Source of the DNA: Bacteroidia bacterium
Lineage (GTDB): Bacteria; Bacteroidota; Bacteroidia; Cytophagales; Cyclobacteriaceae
Length of the DNA: 5,963 nt
Direction of reading: 5' to 3'
Assembly (NCBI GenBank): GCA_025356795.1
Contig: JANXRR010000050.1
Coordinates: 1 to 5,963, forward strand
Below the pieces are notes generated by a model, which was not told the origin of the DNA, ran no database searches, and saw only the letters and a list, made by a program, of their open reading frames with translations. How positions within the stretch are numbered: the stretch's first letter is position 1; each line of letters starts with the position of its first letter. This document shows positions 5,376 through 5,963 of this stretch, one piece after another. A program made the translations under genes and the position numbers.

Positions 5376-5963
5376 TTAAAAACAGCTGAGTAAGAATTTT
5401 TTGATGATTATATCTGATTCCCGGTCGCTTTCAAACATTCCCATATGGCCGGCATTTTGAAGCTCAAAAAAATGAGAATTTTCGGATAATTCTGCTTGAA
5501 TTTTAAGATTCGTAATATTAATGATTGTGTCGTGAGTTCCGCATAAATAGAATACTGGCATTTCAAGACTTTTTAAATTTTCACTATAATCTGGCCGATC
5601 TCTCATTGCCATTAAATAGTTGATAAGGGATTCTTCTTTAGTTTGAGATGCTATTTTATGAATAAAATCCACGGCAGGGTTATCCTTTTGATAAAATAGG
5701 GCAGGCACAAAACTGTTAATGTAGGCCTGAACTCCATTTTTAGAAACAAAAGCGATCACTTTGTCCCGACTTTCTTTTTTTTCTCGACTGTCCGATTCTG
5801 GTGTTGAATGAAAAAGGCCTAAGCCGCTAAATAACTTTCGTTTTTTAGTCGCCATTGCCAACGCTACATATCCTCCCAATGAGTGTCCGATGAGTACTGG
5901 CCTTTCAATTTTTTTTGATTCGATCCAATCTAAAACTAACCCCGCAATATCCATTATTGAGAA
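5376..5963 (-). CDS. Alpha/beta-fold hydrolase (5' end outside window)
   Basis: A serine hydrolase of the alpha/beta superfamily, of the small cytosolic esterase/hydrolase type. The frame runs open through the right edge (Phe-Ser-Ile precedes the Met at 5954), so that Met is internal and roughly the first 60-70 residues, including the usual HG oxyanion motif, are missing. Numbered from that Met, the nucleophile elbow is GHSLGG (S25), the acid is D142 in LCGTHDTI and the catalytic His is H170 in NAGHMGMFE, so the triad is complete. The cap region (about 47-125) carries FHSTPESDSREKKESRDK and MRDRPDYSENLK, a pattern common in Bacteroidota hydrolases annotated only at family level. The substrate cannot be predicted. 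It is upstream of and on the same strand as the membrane-protein gene, with a 120-base gap that contains a promoter match, so they need not be co-transcribed. No GC-rich terminator follows the stop. Confidence 0.93.
   Translation of the reverse strand, partial: FSIMDIAGLVLDWIESKKIERPVLIGHSLGGYVALAMATKKRKLFSGLGLFHSTPESDSREKKESRDKVIAFVSKNGVQAYINSFVPALFYQKDNPAVDFIHKIASQTKEESLINYLMAMRDRPDYSENLKSLEMPVFYLCGTHDTIINITNLKIQAELSENSHFFELQNAGHMGMFESDRESDIIIKKFLLSCF

Noticed and set aside
5368..5383. Palindrome GTTTTTA-TT-TAAAAAC over the hydrolase stop codon as a terminator
   Set aside because: Nearly all A/T with a 2-base centre, so the RNA stem would be weak. There is no GC-rich core.

Overview
The window looks like chromosomal DNA of a member of the Bacteroidota, probably Cytophagales-like. 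Four things point there. The protein sequences have a Bacteroidota flavour, most clearly the PyrC active-site block DDQVHFREPG. Intergenic DNA is AT-rich. None of the starts shows a convincing Shine-Dalgarno sequence. Several promoters fit the Bacteroidota consensus TTTG-N(about 19)-TAnnTTTG, including an exact match in front of the tRNA gene. The lineage is inferred from remembered family resemblance, not from a search.

Layout. (1) 1-884, +: the 3' two-thirds of rho, cut by the left edge, ending in an 11-bp hairpin whose loop holds the stop codon. (2) 953-1213, -: a small protein with an EF-hand-like loop, convergent with rho. The 178 bases upstream of it (1214-1391) hold no RNA gene, strong hairpin or good promoter that I can see. 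(3) 1392-2651, -: a complete DEAD-box RNA helicase of RhlE type. (4) 2668-4005, +: dihydroorotase (pyrC), divergent from the helicase with only 16 bases between the two start codons. (5) 4053-4127, +: tRNA-His(GTG) with its own promoter and a very strong hairpin terminator. (6) 4206-4463, +: an 85-residue protein of unknown function lying between two hairpin terminators. (7) 4512-5255, -: a three-helix membrane protein with a cytosolic zinc-ribbon tail. (8) 5376-5963, -: an alpha/beta hydrolase cut by the right edge.

This is mostly housekeeping content: transcription termination, RNA remodelling, pyrimidine synthesis and a tRNA. The genes are short independent units on alternating strands with their own promoters and terminators, not one operon or pathway. 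I see no mobile element, CRISPR array or defence cluster. The points most worth following up are the membrane protein, whose tail looks like a TPM-protein C-terminus that has lost half its cysteines; the hairpin at the rho stop codon; and the very tight divergent helicase/pyrC start region. No gene-free stretch exceeds 300 bases.
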